A stretch of 64,000 bases of DNA from Vibrio sp. BS-M-Sm-2 (GTDB lineage: Bacteria; Pseudomonadota; Gammaproteobacteria; Enterobacterales; Vibrionaceae): assembly GCF_041504345.1 (NCBI RefSeq), contig NZ_CP167895.1, positions 1 to 64,000 on the forward strand, read 5' to 3'. Shown here in pieces: positions 63,084-64,000 of the stretch. The notes beneath the pieces are model-generated. The model saw only the letters and a list, made by a program, of their open reading frames with translations, did not search any database and was not told the origin of the DNA. Positions within the stretch are counted from its first letter, which is position 1. Every line of letters starts with the position of its first letter. A program made the translations under genes and the position numbers.

Positions 63084-64000
63084 AAAGCCCTCCTATTTAG
63101 AGTCACAGGCTTGATACGAAGTCGCAAAACAGATCGAACCACCATAAACACTAAGTGATAGATGAAGGCGATAAGCAAAGGCACATAATGGAGGCTTTGT
63201 TTTGGCTGATAACGGTAACTTTCAAACACACTAGGTTCGAGTTCATTGATGGTGTCGTACACGTTATCCAGCTCAGTAGGTGACATCGCTAGAAAGCTCT
63301 GTCCCCCCGTTAACTTGGCAACAGTCTCAATGATTTCCATATCAATCGCTTGCTCACCTGAAGTGTTAGGGCTCCCCATTGCCACAAGATGAATTTTAAT
63401 GTTGTGCGCAGCAGCCACTTTAGCGGCATCAATCGGCGGCACTAAGCTGTCGGTATCATTGCCATCGGTAAGTACAATCATCAAGTGATCTCGGCCAAGA
63501 TGTTCGTGAGTAAGGCGTTCATGCTCATGTTTTTCAGGAGCAAGGTTTTCAGGAACAAGGTCTTCAGAAGAAAGCTGATCAGGTTGAGCGCTATCTAAGC
63601 CGGATGACAGCTCCTGCTTGTCTTTCTGATTCTTGGAAAGAAACGTCTTAATACCCAGACCGATTGCATCGCCCAAATGGGTACTTTGCCCTGCCATTGC
63701 AGGCTCGGTTTCATTTAACAGCGCTAACCATGCGGTGTGATCAGCCGTAAAGGGCGATTGTAAAAAAGCAGAATCACCGAAGACTATCAGGCCGAGTCGG
63801 TCGCCACTTCGCTTTTGACTGAACGTGTCCAACACCTCTATTGAGGCCGCCAATCGAGTCACTTGGTTACCAGCACGATTAGAGAAGTCATCTGTTGCCA
63901 TAGAGCCCGACAGATCCAAAACAATCATTACATCACGGCCAGCTAGCTCTCTCGTCTCTTCAGGCCCTAACCAAACAGGTTTTGCAGCTGCCAGTACGAC
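63080..64000 (-). CDS. batA: BatA-type VWA domain protein (5' end outside window)
   Basis: Partial gene: the frame is open to the right edge at 64000. Sequence before the first internal Met (63928) reads VWLGPEETRELAGRDVM, which is typical of BatA before the metal-binding DLSGSM. So the true start lies beyond the window. The VWA domain includes GDRLGLIVFGDSAF and TDGNDTDS. A C-terminal membrane helix lies near the end. An unusual charged insert (QKDKQELSSGLDSAQPDQ... with repeated LAPE/LTHE-like units) sits within the VWA domain before DHLMIVLTDG. Confidence 0.88.
   Translation of the reverse strand, partial: VVLAAAKPVWLGPEETRELAGRDVMIVLDLSGSMATDDFSNRAGNQVTRLAASIEVLDTFSQKRSGDRLGLIVFGDSAFLQSPFTADHTAWLALLNETEPAMAGQSTHLGDAIGLGIKTFLSKNQKDKQELSSGLDSAQPDQLSSEDLVPENLAPEKHEHERLTHEHLGRDHLMIVLTDGNDTDSLVPPIDAAKVAAAHNIKIHLVAMGSPNTSGEQAIDMEIIETVAKLTGGQSFLAMSPTELDNVYDTINELEPSVFESYRYQPKQSLHYVPLLIAFIYHLVFMVVRSVLRLRIKPVTLNRRAL

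Overview
The window is chromosomal DNA of a marine Vibrio, most likely the Splendidus clade. The evidence is the combination of a LuxP/LuxQ autoinducer-2 receptor locus, the KtrA/KtrB sodium-dependent potassium uptake pair, the chitin-binding monooxygenase GbpA behind a cyclic di-GMP riboswitch, and a phosphonate cluster phnW-pbfA-phnX. Several of these genes lie on chromosome II in other vibrios, so chromosome II is my inference. No tRNA, rRNA, insertion sequence, prophage or CRISPR array was seen. Genes are dense, and many convergent pairs share bidirectional terminators.

Layout. 1-4.9 kb: 2-aminoethylphosphonate uptake (substrate-binding protein, minus strand) diverging from phnW-pbfA-phnX, with two GntR/PhnF-like operators between them. 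5-8.2 kb: OmpA-family protein, YhfA-type OsmC protein, exported MsrA-MsrB fusion. 8.2-11.6 kb: ktrAB and a YnaI-type mechanosensitive channel. 11.6-15.8 kb: GDP-mannose supply (manC, manB) and the DAHP synthase aroG. 16-19.4 kb: small conserved genes, an XRE regulator, then the c-di-GMP-I riboswitch and gbpA. 19.5-27.8 kb: a complete caa3-type cytochrome c oxidase operon (coxB-coxA-ctaG-coxC, SURF1, a CX3C membrane protein, ctaA, ctaB) with a small DUF2909 gene on the opposite strand inside it. 28-35.6 kb: a phosphohexomutase behind a Fur-like box, a LysE exporter, a FAH-family enzyme, a general porin, the Hsp70-like YegD, a DUF1289-CWC protein and a HopJ-family protein. 35.8-40.2 kb: a PilZ protein and luxPQ, with luxQ broken by a -1 frameshift at a T6 run. 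40.5-46.1 kb: GIY-YIG protein, YceH, YeeX-like DUF496 protein, M15 peptidase, a small membrane protein behind a Fur-like box, and a hybrid sensor kinase. 47-51.5 kb: an N-terminally extended GAPDH, then hcr and hcp for nitrosative stress. 51.7-60.2 kb: small membrane protein, lipoprotein esterase, LysE exporter, LysR and Lrp regulators facing a YjeH-like exporter, a MocR regulator facing a flavin-binding protein, and a urea transporter carrying an in-frame hexanucleotide repeat. 60.2-64 kb: a Bat-type operon (BatD, BatB/C fusion, BatA) that runs off the right edge.

The main signals for follow-up are the split luxQ, whose frameshift sits on a canonical slippery heptamer; the 7 x 6-bp repeat in the urea transporter; an orphan PurR-like operator in an 821-bp gene-free stretch; two Fur-like boxes in front of genes not usually linked to iron; and PhnF-like operators in the phosphonate control region. 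No wholly unknown multi-gene system was recognised.
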